In this document: piece by piece, positions 8,760 to 17,410 of the stretch
How the letters are laid out: every line of letters starts with the position of its first letter
Position numbering within the stretch: the stretch's first letter is position 1
NCBI GenBank assembly: GCA_024243835.1
Contig: JALPMN010000603.1
Coordinates: forward strand, 1 to 29,150
Origin: Enteropsectra breve
Taxonomy: Eukaryota > Microsporidia
Direction of reading: 5' to 3'
Length of the DNA: 29,150 nucleotides
Program-made: the position numbers and the translations under genes
Notes under the pieces: generated by a model
Seen by the model: only the letters and a program-made list of their open reading frames with translations
Databases searched by the model: none
Told to the model about the DNA's origin: nothing

Positions 8760-9326
8760 ATGGACATGGTAAGCTCAGAAATGCCGGCCTCCGAGGGAAA
8801 AAGGGAGGGAATGAAACACATCACACAGGAGGTCTACTCAGTAATCAAAAAGTACAAGGAATGCACGTACCAGATAATATGCACCGAGGTAACGGCGCAC
8901 AACAGCGAGACTGCCAACAGGCGGATCTACGATATTCTGAATGTGATGCGGGCGGTGAACATCATTGGCAAGCGAGAAAAATACTACTATCTGATTGACA
9001 ATTCAGACGATTTAAGGAGAAAAAAGAACGAAAAGAAGCGGCTGATCGAGATGCGCGATGTGTTTAAGTTCATCACCACGCGCAACAAGCTGCTCTACAA
9101 CGAGAACAGCGAAAAGCTTTATCTGCCCTTCATGGTGATTTCCACGGACAAGAAGTCAGAGATCAACTGCGACACCAATGAGGAGCGCAGCTTTTTCCTC
9201 TTCAAATCGAACAAGCCTCTTAAGGTCAATGAAGATCTTTCGATCCTCAAGTCAATAAGAGACCAGTCAAATGAAAATTCCAAGATGCTGGGCCACAACC
9301 TGGCCTTTGACAATTTTATTTTGTAA
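8760..9326 (+). CDS. DP-family (E2F dimerisation partner) transcription factor
   Basis: DP proteins pair with E2F and bind promoters of cell-cycle genes. Using the ATG at 8760 the product is 188 residues; the alternative ATG at 8670 would give 218. A winged-helix domain covers residues about 17-79, with GMKHITQEVY and the recognition-helix signature RRIYDILNVMRAVNIIGK, close to the DP pattern RRVYDALNVL-x-x-NII-x-K. A basic coiled-coil segment follows, and then a block (LPFMVISTDKKSEINCD, FFLFKSNKPLKVNEDLSILK) that matches the DP heterodimerisation domain in order and spacing. DP rather than E2F is therefore preferred. No E2F gene is in the window. The protein is about half the length of animal DP, having lost the flanking disordered regions. 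Confidence 0.85.
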   Translation: MDMVSSEMPASEGKREGMKHITQEVYSVIKKYKECTYQIICTEVTAHNSETANRRIYDILNVMRAVNIIGKREKYYYLIDNSDDLRRKKNEKKRLIEMRDVFKFITTRNKLLYNENSEKLYLPFMVISTDKKSEINCDTNEERSFFLFKSNKPLKVNEDLSILKSIRDQSNENSKMLGHNLAFDNFIL

Positions 9327-9818
9327 AGAACGGGCACTACTAATCATATACCAGCGAGCAAATAAACAGGATAATCAATATACATCAGAATGGTAATTCA
9401 GATCTTACGTTTGCAGCATAAGTTGTATTTATAAAATTAATTAAAAATTAGATAAGAACTTTAAGTAAATACCTTTAAGTGTCCATAGCACAGATTCTAA
9501 TAGAAAAATAATATTTCTATTGACTGTTTAATATTTATATTATCATACCCCACTAAATAATATAGCTATTAACAATTTTAAAGTAGTGTATTAGAAATAC
9601 ATTTAAAAGGCCGTTCTAATGTACATCTCTCGCTGTCTCTGATTAATAAAAACTTGTACTTTATGATTAATAAAAACCTGTGTTTTATGATTTATAAAAC
9701 ACGAATTTTAAAACCCTGCACAAAACCAGCTGAAACACCCAATACTTGTTCTGTGCGACAGATAATAATGAAACAAAGGTTTCATTTGTAATATAAAATA
9801 AAGAGCGTTCCATAAGGC
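9327..9818. other. Intergenic with a short 24-nt repeat
   Basis: A 492-base AT-rich spacer upstream of PTP1. It contains the tandem repeat at 9640-9703. The PTP1 start lacks a clear CCC triplet (only GTTCC about 10 bases upstream). Confidence 0.5.
9640..9703. repeat. Short tandem repeat, 24-nt period
   Basis: Two 24-base units (9640-9663 and 9664-9687), each starting TGATTAATAAAAAC, are followed by a partial third unit (9688-9703). It lies about 120 bases upstream of PTP1. Confidence 0.75.
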
Positions 9819-11048
9819 ATGATGAAAGGAGGAATATTGAATATTCTGCTAGCAATCTTAAGTGCACGGGCAGAAGCCGGCAATGCTACTCAGATGATGC
9901 AGCAAGGACTCGTGTGCATGCCAGCGAATTTAGCGGGATGCAACAACCTTCCGCAGCAAACGCCAGGAAATACGGGCCCACAGCAGCAAGGAGCACCCCC
10001 ACAGACAGGAAACACAGGTCCGCAGCAGCCAGGAAGTGGACCGCTGAATCCTGATGGCACTAACCCATGTGATGGCAACGGTCAAGGTAATCCCCAGAAT
10101 CCCAACCAGAATCAAAGTCCAAACTGTGGCCCGAACGGAAATGGAAATGGCCCTGCTAATCAAACTCCCAACCAGAATCAAAATCCCAACTGCGGCCCCA
10201 ATGGAAACGGCAATCCAAATGGATTTGGAGGACCAGGCCCAGTGCAACCGTGCCAACCAACAAGCAATCCTTATAATCCATACGGTAATAATCTCTACAA
10301 TCCATATGGAAATCCCAATGCGCAGCCACTCAACTACCTTCCGCCTCAAAACCAGCAGGATTTAGACTGTGAGAGAATAATCGCTCATTATAATCAAACC
10401 GGCGGATACAATCCATACTGCCCACCAAGACCAAATGGCAATCAGCAAGGCCCACAAGCTCCTGGCGCACCAGGAAATCAGAATCAAGGCGCACCGGGAA
10501 ATCAGACTTCCGGACTGCCGCCATGCCCAGACTACCAGACCGCATGCCAGCAGGGGGCAAATCCAGCAAATCAGCAGGGGGCAAATCCAGCAAATCAGCA
10601 GGGAAACAACGGCGCACCACCAGGCAGCCAGGGCCCTTGTCCACCAGGAAATCCAGCAGCAATGACTAACATCGGACCCACCCCCGACTACCAGACCGCA
10701 TGCCAGCCAGGAAACCAGGGAAATCCCGCTAATCCAACTAATCCTACTAATCCAGAGCCTTCTCCGCCCTACCAGTCTGTTGTTGTGTCTCAGCCACAAA
10801 ACAACCCAAATAATCCGTGCCCACAGGGTGTTTCAGCTACAGCGGTTCCAGGCCCAAACCAGGGATCCAACTTGGTAGCCGCAGCATTCAACCCAAATGG
10901 TGATGCAGGCTGTGGAAACTCAATGGCGGTCGTAAGCGCACTAGGATTCGAGTTCCCAGTGAATCAGTATACAATGGTAGCCAAAAACTCATGCGAAGCC
11001 GGTAAGCTGGACGATAACCTGGCGGGATGCCCCCAAATCACCAACTAA
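9819..11048 (+). CDS. PTP1: Polar tube protein 1 (PTP1)-like
   Basis: PTP1 is the major structural protein of the polar tube, which microsporidia fire to inject sporoplasm into the host cell. The 409-residue product starts with a signal peptide (residues 1-20, cleavage predicted after ARAEA). The mature protein is dominated by Pro, Gly, Asn and Gln with 16 cysteines, matching the composition of PTP1, which is disulfide-linked. Internal repeats include NQNQxPNCGPNGNGN twice (22-residue period, residues about 95-131), QGANPANQ twice in tandem (245-260), and PDYQTACQ twice (237-244, 289-296). A NLAGC motif occurs near both the N-terminus (37-41) and the C-terminus (400-404). The C-terminal 60 residues are the least repetitive. 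Two ATGs stand side by side; the first is used. The PTP2-like neighbour supports the call. Confidence 0.88.
   Translation: MMKGGILNILLAILSARAEAGNATQMMQQGLVCMPANLAGCNNLPQQTPGNTGPQQQGAPPQTGNTGPQQPGSGPLNPDGTNPCDGNGQGNPQNPNQNQSPNCGPNGNGNGPANQTPNQNQNPNCGPNGNGNPNGFGGPGPVQPCQPTSNPYNPYGNNLYNPYGNPNAQPLNYLPPQNQQDLDCERIIAHYNQTGGYNPYCPPRPNGNQQGPQAPGAPGNQNQGAPGNQTSGLPPCPDYQTACQQGANPANQQGANPANQQGNNGAPPGSQGPCPPGNPAAMTNIGPTPDYQTACQPGNQGNPANPTNPTNPEPSPPYQSVVVSQPQNNPNNPCPQGVSATAVPGPNQGSNLVAAAFNPNGDAGCGNSMAVVSALGFEFPVNQYTMVAKNSCEAGKLDDNLAGCPQITN
10101..10216 (+). repeat. Imperfect repeat inside PTP1, 66-nt period
   Basis: Bases 10101-10150 and 10167-10216 are near-identical copies encoding PNQNQ-x-PNCGPNGNGN. 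Most differences are at third codon positions, which suggests purifying selection on the protein or an old duplication. Confidence 0.8.
10551..10598 (+). repeat. Perfect 24-nt tandem duplication inside PTP1
   Basis: Bases 10551-10574 and 10575-10598 are identical and encode QGANPANQ twice. The lack of any difference points to a recent duplication. A separate identical 21-nt pair encoding DYQTACQ lies at 10530-10550 and 10686-10706. Confidence 0.9.
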
Positions 11049-11590
11049 GGAAATTAAATTATAGTTTAATATTAAATTTAAAGTTTTTTATTCATAAAGA
11101 AAATGTGCGTAAAAACGGTACTTTTATGTTTATAATTCTTTAAAGCTTATTTATGGCATTACATTGGTGTTTTTAAGTAATAAATAGGAGCCCTTTGAAA
11201 GAATAACCAGAACAGATTGCTTCAGTCTTTTTGTTCAGTGATAGATCAGTATTGTAAAAGCAAATTGTTATCTTATTGTTTTGTTTATCGTCGCTTTGAT
11301 ATTGAATACGGCATCCCACGTCTAAAATAAAGTAACTTTATTACCCCTATAAAGTGATTCTATCTTAAGGCAAATAAATACACTGGGTCTTAACAAATAC
11401 TTATATTCGTTCTAAAGTAGAAGAGGGTGATATAATGCTTTATTGGAAAGCTAAACCCCTTTTATATAGTGATACATTCACTGTATAATCAAGGAAGTTT
11501 TTTCATTTAAATACAGCAATAAAACTGAGATGAAGATAATTTATTCCAAGAATATACGGATTACATTCCTTTATTTTCAATCTTTGGGCA

Positions 11591-11740
11591 TTGATCTTTA
11601 TGGACATTGATCTTTATGGACATTGATCTTTATGGACATAGATCTTTATGGACTTAGATCTTTATGGACTTAGATCTTTATGGGTATACTGTTTAATGGA
11701 TAAAGATCTTAATGGACATACTGTTTACTGGATAAAGATT
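11591..11740. repeat. Tandem array, six 16-nt units plus a 32-nt pair
   Basis: Six 16-base units run from 11591 to 11686. The first three are identical (TTGATCTTTATGGACA), the next two read TAGATCTTTATGGACT, and the sixth is TAGATCTTTATGGGTA. They are followed by a pair of TACTGTTTA-x-TGGATAAAGAT segments at 11687 and 11719, spaced 32 bases (twice 16). The gradient from identical to diverged units suggests stepwise local expansion. Confidence 0.88.
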
Positions 11741-12052
11741 CTAAGTATAAAATGTGCTCTACTTAGCACAAAAATAAAAGAACCATTTAGATAAACCAGT
11801 TGGCAACGGTATTGAACAGGATTATCTATAAAACAAACTTTAACCTTCTATTATAAAGTAGAGAACAGAAACTCAGTGTAAAACAGTTAGAATTCTTGTT
11901 AGAAATAAGATATGGGCTATGTAAATCATTTTTGTTTAAGAATGATGTGCTTATGCCAACAGCAAACATTACTGAATTATCTCCTATATTCCATACTGTA
12001 AACTGAACAAAGCCTCTACCATAAAAATTTATAGATGCTTCCACAACTAATA

Positions 12053-12106
12053 TTGGTATCGTTTATTTCATTGGTATCGTTTATTTCATTGGTATCGTTT
12101 ATTTTA
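12053..12106. repeat. Tandem array, three 18-nt units
   Basis: Units at 12053-12070 and 12071-12088 are identical (TTGGTATCGTTTATTTCA) and the third at 12089-12106 differs by one base. The array lies about 160 bases past the PTP2 stop codon. Confidence 0.88.
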
Positions 12107-12263
12107 ATTTGTGAAGAAATTGTTTTCTAGGCAAAAATCTTAAGAGAGCATATGTGATACCTAACGGTCCTTCAAAAAGTGCTGCCATTGTTTTTTCACT
12201 CGGCACTAGTATTTGAAACAAAATAATTTCCTGAGTAAAAATAATAAATTAGTTTATTAAATG

Positions 12264-13043
12264 TTAAGCTGCAACTGCTTTAGTGTCATTTTCCGTTTGG
12301 GTTGTCTTCGTAGTGGTCTTTTTCTTTTTCTTCCCGTTTTTCTTTGGTGGACGCTGAAGATTATTTGAGAAATCGAGGAATGCTATGTTTAAGCAGTTTC
12401 GAATACAAGCAGCTGCCGCTGACTCGATCGTCTCATTGTTACAGCCACACTTTACTTTCTGATTTGGATCTTCGTTCTGTCCAATAATACGCAGTGCTGA
12501 ACCGTACACGTTTGATGTAGCATAGTATTTAAGTTTGTCCATTTTGTTACAGAACTGTCGTTGTTTCTTGCTTGGCAGTGAGTAAATGAAATTCTCTTTG
12601 ATTGATGCCATCACTGGCTTTTTGTTCTTCACCAGGAACACAACATTTCTCGACCTTCCAATGGCCCAGTACTCGGCCTTTGCCAAGTCCTGCTTGATTG
12701 CCTCGCTGTAACACCTCATCTCTGCCGGATCAAGCTTACTCACACAGTTCTTCTTGATCGACTTTGAGAAACTATTGATGACATCCTTCCTGGCCTTGTT
12801 GATCGCCCTGTTAAGTGCCTTTGTTTTCTCCTGTTTCTGGTTCAGGCATTCCTGGAGGTTTGCTTGTGTATATACAGGAACAGCCTTGACCGCTGATTGA
12901 GATTCAATCTGGATGTTTTTCAGGCACTGGCTGTTGTCTTGCAGGGGATAGTACGCTTGAGGCATCGCCTCTTCCGCACGCACCATGCTCACTCCCAGAA
13001 ATAATCTAACAGCAATATCATGCAAGGCTCTCTTTCTAAGCAT
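12264..13043 (-). CDS. PTP2: Polar tube protein 2 (PTP2)-like
   Basis: PTP2 is a basic, lysine-rich polar tube protein that cross-links with PTP1. The product is 259 residues, close to the usual PTP2 length. The N-terminus has a basic-hydrophobic signal peptide ending near MVRAEEA (residues about 1-25). The mature protein is rich in Lys, Ala and Asn, with nine cysteines including a KCGC pair and ACIRNC. An N-glycosylation sequon lies in CNNET. The tail has a lysine run (KKNGKKKKK) followed by a Thr-rich end. Composition, length and position beside PTP1 support the call; I did not align it to known PTP2 sequences. It faces PTP1 (tail to tail). Confidence 0.82.
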   Translation of the reverse strand: MLRKRALHDIAVRLFLGVSMVRAEEAMPQAYYPLQDNSQCLKNIQIESQSAVKAVPVYTQANLQECLNQKQEKTKALNRAINKARKDVINSFSKSIKKNCVSKLDPAEMRCYSEAIKQDLAKAEYWAIGRSRNVVFLVKNKKPVMASIKENFIYSLPSKKQRQFCNKMDKLKYYATSNVYGSALRIIGQNEDPNQKVKCGCNNETIESAAAACIRNCLNIAFLDFSNNLQRPPKKNGKKKKKTTTKTTQTENDTKAVAA

Positions 13044-13620
13044 CTGTGAAACAGTGCCATTCTTTTTATATCTGATTTCTTACATCGTTTCAGGAATGTT
13101 GCATGAAATAGCTCTGTGCCAATCGGACAGGGGCTGAAACACCAATAGAAAAATAAAACAATGACAAAATAACATCCTAACCACAAGCATAGATAATTAA
13201 CTCTTTTTATAGCAATACACTCGCTTAGAGTGTTTTAAGAGAATATAGAATTGAAAACTTCAATACTTTACGTATTGAGGAACTAAACAAATGTTATCAG
13301 AAAAGACAAAAGGATATTTCTTCTCTAATTGTAAATGTGGTTCAAAATGCCATATTAGCATTTTATTAATAAAGCGATAGGTTGTATACTGTTTTAAATA
13401 ATAAACAGATATTTATGATTAGTACATAGCGAATGAAAGCATCAGCCCTAAAAAATATAGCATCGAAAATGCTGTTAAATTATTATTTTCGAATAACTGC
13501 GGCGACAAGACAAGGGAAACCAACATGTGCGTCCTGGAATAAGGCAATGTCCTTTGATAAGGTTATTACCTCATCAATCAAATACATAACATAACTATTC
13601 AATTCTATAATATTTACTGC
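13044..13620. other. PTP2 upstream region / 3' flank of the next gene
   Basis: A 577-base spacer that should hold the PTP2 promoter. A 9-bp hairpin lies at 13258-13280 and nothing else is recognised. No AAATTT/CCC signal is visible directly before the PTP2 ATG. Confidence 0.5.
13258..13280. repeat. Inverted repeat, 9-bp stem
   Basis: CTTCAATAC (13258-13266) can pair with GTATTGAGG (13272-13280) across a 5-nt loop, with one G-T pair. It lies about 215 bases upstream of the PTP2 start. Confidence 0.5.
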
Positions 13621-15309
13621 TCAGTATTTCATATACTCTATCTTCTTGTTCTCTTTTATTCTAATCTTTATTCTTTTGTCTAAAAACACAGTCCACCCGT
13701 CGATATATACATACTTCTCTTCACGAAGCATTTTGCTGAAAATAAGCTCTTTATCTTCAAGTTCCAGTTTGCATATCCCACGGCTGTTCTGATCGGTGTG
13801 CTTAAGAATACCGTTGAGCAAAACAGTACTTTCATCATACATCTCCAGATTGCCATTTACCTTGATATGAAGACTCTCTTCTTCGCTCTTTATAAAAAGA
13901 TGCTCATTATTAAGCACAATACCCCCGTATCTGCTGGTTATCTCTTCAACACTGTCCTCGATCTTGATGTTGAATGCTTTTTCATGTTCTTTTAGTGCAC
14001 GCCCCAGTCGCACGGTCTCCTGGCGGCTAAAAAGCTGCCGTCCGTCAAAAAGATTGTAGGAAAATTCATCAACAAAAATAACCTGGTGGCAGTCCCCGCC
14101 TCCTTGCTCTAACAGCTCATTGAAATTCTCATAGACAGCGAGGTTTGCACTCTGGCCGAAGGGGAAAGGCTCCCCCAGCATGCACATCTCGTTGTTAAGC
14201 CACTCGCTCTGAATGTTCAGCTGCACTTTCAGCTTATTAAAAATTCCTGAAATTACGGTTATATTAACCGAGGAATTACCCAGAACTGACATAAAGTGAA
14301 AGAATATCTCTATGAAGAAGGTGCACATATCTAGGGGCAGGACAAGAGCACAGGGCTCAACGCTGTCTGCACTGCAGAATGTTTCTTTGAGAAAATCGTT
14401 AAACTCACCGATTGTTTCAAACGATTTTAGCTCTTTCGTTAGAGTGTTTCGCTCTTGATTATTTGCAATATTAAAAGTGCTTTTGGAAATAGTTGCATTA
14501 TTTCTGCTTGCAAAAGTCAGCAAATCAAGCGGGTCAAGAACAAGCGAGCTGTCTCCTGTGCTTTCTAACCTCTTATTTTCATATTCATCCTCATCCAGCC
14601 TTCTTTTTTTCGATATTTCATTGCTACTGTCGTTAGGGTTTATAGTTATGTCTGATTTTATTTCGCTAGATTCTAATTCAGTGGTAGTATTGGAGTAGTG
14701 ATCATCATTTTTAAAGATGAGATACTCGCTTTTAATCTCAGTAGCTTTCCTGCTAAAGCGCTTTTTGCTGTTGTAGTTGGAAAGGAAATAAAGAGACTCG
14801 CCAGTGGGGAATACAAGCAGATAGTTGCACCAGCCGATAAAAGTCCCGGTGCTCTGTGGAATCACACGGTACTTGTCGAAGTAAAAATCCTGGTTGTACG
14901 ACAGCAGTGTGACTCTCTCGCGAAAAAGATCTATGTTTATTTCGTCAATGGCAACGAGCTTGTGCCCTGCCGCAAGTTCCTCGCTGGGATCATCGTATGT
15001 CAGCGAATATCCAAGCATCTCTTCGTACTTCAGAACCAGCTGTTCCAAAACCGGCTTGCTGCAATACACGCTGTGTTTCCCATCCAGCAAGAGCGGTCCG
15101 ATGGATTCTGAGCCCGTGATAAACAAGGCATCTGTAGGGGGCAGCGCCTTCGCCACAAAACAAAGCTTTTTGGGAGGACAATCGGCAGACGGAAATCTGT
15201 GATTCAGCCCGTAAAGATCAACCTCAAAATCAAATAAAAGTGAGCTTGAACAAGTTGTTATTTGAATAAAACTTGAGTATTTTGTTGTGTGTTTTGTAAC
15301 AATGGCCAT
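13621..15309 (-). CDS. Beta-CASP pseudo-nuclease, INTS9/CPSF100-like
   Basis: Members of this family are inactive metallo-beta-lactamase/beta-CASP partners of an RNA endonuclease: INTS9 pairs with INTS11 in Integrator, and CPSF100/Cft2 with CPSF73 in pre-mRNA 3' processing. Using the ATG at 15309 the product is 562 residues (566 from 15321). Counted from 15321, residues 142-182 (YNQDFYFD...STGTFIGWCNYLL) match the family block where the fold carries SSGYxLGSxNW. Residues 324-430 resemble the beta-CASP domain, including EWLNNEM and GEPFPFG where INTS9 has EPPFPH. Residues 448-500 (FNIKIEDSVEEI...FIKSEEESLHI) resemble the C-terminal domain of INTS9. The metal-binding HxHxDH is absent (SESIGPLL at the equivalent place). 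A charged insert with KKRR lies at about 205-300. The CCC signal favours the downstream ATG. Confidence 0.6.
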   Translation of the reverse strand: MAIVTKHTTKYSSFIQITTCSSSLLFDFEVDLYGLNHRFPSADCPPKKLCFVAKALPPTDALFITGSESIGPLLLDGKHSVYCSKPVLEQLVLKYEEMLGYSLTYDDPSEELAAGHKLVAIDEINIDLFRERVTLLSYNQDFYFDKYRVIPQSTGTFIGWCNYLLVFPTGESLYFLSNYNSKKRFSRKATEIKSEYLIFKNDDHYSNTTTELESSEIKSDITINPNDSSNEISKKRRLDEDEYENKRLESTGDSSLVLDPLDLLTFASRNNATISKSTFNIANNQERNTLTKELKSFETIGEFNDFLKETFCSADSVEPCALVLPLDMCTFFIEIFFHFMSVLGNSSVNITVISGIFNKLKVQLNIQSEWLNNEMCMLGEPFPFGQSANLAVYENFNELLEQGGGDCHQVIFVDEFSYNLFDGRQLFSRQETVRLGRALKEHEKAFNIKIEDSVEEITSRYGGIVLNNEHLFIKSEEESLHIKVNGNLEMYDESTVLLNGILKHTDQNSRGICKLELEDKELIFSKMLREEKYVYIDGWTVFLDKRIKIRIKENKKIEYMKY

Positions 15310-15330
15310 GCGATGGGACATAAAAATTTT
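15310..15330 (-). promoter_or_regulatory. AAATTT/CCC start signal of the INTS9-like gene
   Basis: Read on the minus strand, AAAATTTTT (15330-15322) is followed by an ATG at 15321, then CCC (15317-15315), and five bases later the ATG at 15309. As in two other genes, an ATG lies between the AAATTT block and the CCC; the second ATG is preferred. Confidence 0.55.
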
Positions 15331-15809
15331 CTCAAAATAAATACTGCAAGGCTGGGCTCAAATAAATGGTGCGTCCTATTGAACACTACGAGTTGCTATT
15401 GCTTAAATTTATAGGCAACTCGTTTATATATGGCTTACGCTAATAAGCAATTTACAAAGCATATCAGTTTTTACAATGTTTCACAAGCTTATTTTTGTAC
15501 TCTATCAACTATATTTCCTTAGTTCATCAAGTTTATATAGTAAGAAGTTAAATGGATTAAAGTAATTATGAACGTATAAAAATTTAAGGATTAAAAGTGC
15601 CTATTAAAAATTATTGAGCCAAATTTGGTCAATACAGGATATGGAAAATAAAAAAGTCTTTTACTCACTTAAGAAAAATCAAACAATCCATATTACAGAA
15701 CTATTTTATCTTTTAAAGATATATTTTCTCTAAATGCTTCATCCATATAGCCATTTTGTTCCTTTACACAAAAATATTTGAATTAATTTAGTGACTCTCA
15801 CGATTCGCA
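15331..15809. other. Divergent promoter region, nothing recognised
   Basis: The spacer separates the starts of the INTS9-like gene and Sec15, which are transcribed away from each other. It is AT-rich with no supported frame or clear repeat. Confidence 0.45.
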
Positions 15810-15817
15810 CCCCTGAA
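15810..15817 (+). promoter_or_regulatory. CCCC start signal of Sec15
   Basis: CCCC at 15810-15813 lies four bases before the ATG at 15818. No clear AAATTT block is close by. The open frame extends nine codons further upstream but without an ATG. Confidence 0.5.
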
Positions 15818-17410
15818 ATGTTTCTTTCGCCTGCAAACGAAGCAACGCTGAAAGCGGCCTTTGCTGCGGAGGACAAGGAAAAGGAAATAAAGAAAATCGT
15901 TGCAAAAATAGAGAGTGAGAGGAAAAAGATGAGCATGGGATTCAACACGGACTACCTTGACGTGATAAAGAAATGCACCGATCTGGAGGAGCTGAACGAC
16001 ACGATGGAAGAGATAATGGTGCACAGCACCGAGTTTATGAGCGAAATAGGTGAAACACAGATGCGGCAGAAGCAGGCTCTGGAAGAGTACAGGGCTGTGG
16101 AAAAGGCATATTCGAGGCTGAAAATCGTGCAAAGCGGCTTTCTGCAGGTTTCGGAGTATCTTGAGATTGCAAATGCACTCGAGGGCAAGATTGAGAGCAT
16201 GCAGGATCACAATGCAGTCCGTGAGAACAAATTCCTTTACTACGAGATTGTGACGGGGCTCTTAGAGATCCGAGAAATAAAGGCAAAACTCAAGTGCTAC
16301 AATTTTTACCGGGTGGTTGACTCGTCCTACAGAGAATTAAAAGAAAAGTTCCTGGACGTTCTTAAGAACAATCTGGTTGCCTGGCTGGAAGATGTAAACT
16401 TTGTGATCGTGGGCCAGGAAATAGCAGGCACCGAGGGCATTTCCAAGTATGGAGTATTTGATAAGTTTTTGGTATTCAGAAAAAGGCTCTTAAATACCGA
16501 GTTTTTAAACATGGCGTATGCGGTGAAAAACTTAGATGAAAAAGAAAAAATAACGGTGCTGCTGAACAAGAAGCTGCACGAGCTGCTGCAGACCCCTTCC
16601 AGCAGGAACGGGCGGACCCTGCCCAATCTGAGTAAAAGCAATTTAAGCAAGACGCAGCTGTCGCCCCCACTCTCCGCTGTTAAACAGACACAAGACATTA
16701 TTTATTTTTACATCACCTTTTTAATATTGTGTGATGCTCTTTCTGAGCACTTTCCAGAAATAAACAAGCTGCACGAAGAAGTGATGGACGCGCTGGACGA
16801 GACTGAAATAGGCGATTTGGCGGTGCTGGTGCCACTCAAGCGGACAGTCGAGGCTCTGGGCATCGAGCCGGCTCGGGTGGATACTATCGTAGAAAAGTTT
16901 ATTTTTGGTTATTTCAACAAACTGGAAACAGACGGCAGTTTTTACAAAAACCTGCACAGCTTCATTGACAAGAGCATAACGATTCTTAATGATCTTTCAG
17001 AATACACTGAAGAACTTGATGAGATGCTCGCACGCAAGATCGATGATGCGCTTGTAAAGCACATACGTGAAAAGGGAGAGTACTGTTCGTACAAGAAGAT
17101 AAAGGAGATCGTGGATTTCTTGGTCGAAAGAAAGCCATTTCTTGCGGGATACGAGTTTCTTTCGCTGAAGGATTTCAGCACAAGAAATAAAGACTATGCA
17201 GAGGAAAAGATCAAGGAAATCCGCAAAGTAGCTGCGAAGCACAGCATCAAGACGGTCGTGGAAAAAATAATCGAAGTTAGAAGCGAGTTAAATGTAAATG
17301 ATGAGACTGCGGCGTACATTAGAGAGGTGCTTTTGGAGAACAGCAAGGGTTTGATTAAGAATGACGATGACCGTGCGCTCTTTGAGGATACACTAAAAAG
17401 GCACATGTAG
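15818..17410 (+). CDS. SEC15: Exocyst complex subunit Sec15-like
   Basis: Sec15 is part of the exocyst, which tethers secretory vesicles to the plasma membrane and links to the Rab Sec4. From the ATG at 15818 the product is 530 residues, shorter than the usual 750-900. The N-terminal 200 residues follow the Sec15 pattern: a short acidic helix, KEIKKIVAKIE, a segment DVIKKCTDLEELNDTMEEI, the QALEEYRAVEKAYSRLKIVQ helix, and YEIVTGLLEI leading to FYRVVDSSYRELKEKFLDVLK. The remainder is helical and compatible with CATCHR-type helical bundles. Assignment to Sec15 rather than another exocyst subunit rests on the N-terminal pattern. A convergent Sec3-like gene 366 bases away strengthens the exocyst reading. 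The 3' end overlaps a 28-nt repeat array that includes its stop codon. Confidence 0.65.
   Translation: MFLSPANEATLKAAFAAEDKEKEIKKIVAKIESERKKMSMGFNTDYLDVIKKCTDLEELNDTMEEIMVHSTEFMSEIGETQMRQKQALEEYRAVEKAYSRLKIVQSGFLQVSEYLEIANALEGKIESMQDHNAVRENKFLYYEIVTGLLEIREIKAKLKCYNFYRVVDSSYRELKEKFLDVLKNNLVAWLEDVNFVIVGQEIAGTEGISKYGVFDKFLVFRKRLLNTEFLNMAYAVKNLDEKEKITVLLNKKLHELLQTPSSRNGRTLPNLSKSNLSKTQLSPPLSAVKQTQDIIYFYITFLILCDALSEHFPEINKLHEEVMDALDETEIGDLAVLVPLKRTVEALGIEPARVDTIVEKFIFGYFNKLETDGSFYKNLHSFIDKSITILNDLSEYTEELDEMLARKIDDALVKHIREKGEYCSYKKIKEIVDFLVERKPFLAGYEFLSLKDFSTRNKDYAEEKIKEIRKVAAKHSIKTVVEKIIEVRSELNVNDETAAYIREVLLENSKGLIKNDDDRALFEDTLKRHM

Larger units (their letters stand above)
11049..12263. other. PTP1-PTP2 convergent spacer
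   Basis: This 1.2 kb stretch between the stop codons of two convergent genes contains at least two tandem arrays (11591-11740 and 12053-12106). A minus-strand frame of 72 codons at 11826-12044 has no start signal or recognisable motif and is not accepted. Confidence 0.55.

Noticed and set aside
8419..8772. Plus-strand frame of 117 codons upstream of the DP gene
   Set aside because: It needs a GTG start, has no recognisable domain and overlaps the DP gene in another frame.
8764..8776. Possible 5' splice site (GTAAGC) near the DP start
   Set aside because: The frame is open through it and no matching branch/acceptor is needed; the protein reads well without an intron.
10330..10799. Overlapping minus-strand frames inside PTP1
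   Set aside because: These are Leu/Trp/Cys/Val-rich shadows of the Pro/Gly/Gln repeats, a consequence of repeat composition.
11826..12044. Minus-strand frame of 72 codons between PTP1 and PTP2
   Set aside because: No start signal, no motif, and the composition is that of AT-rich noncoding DNA.
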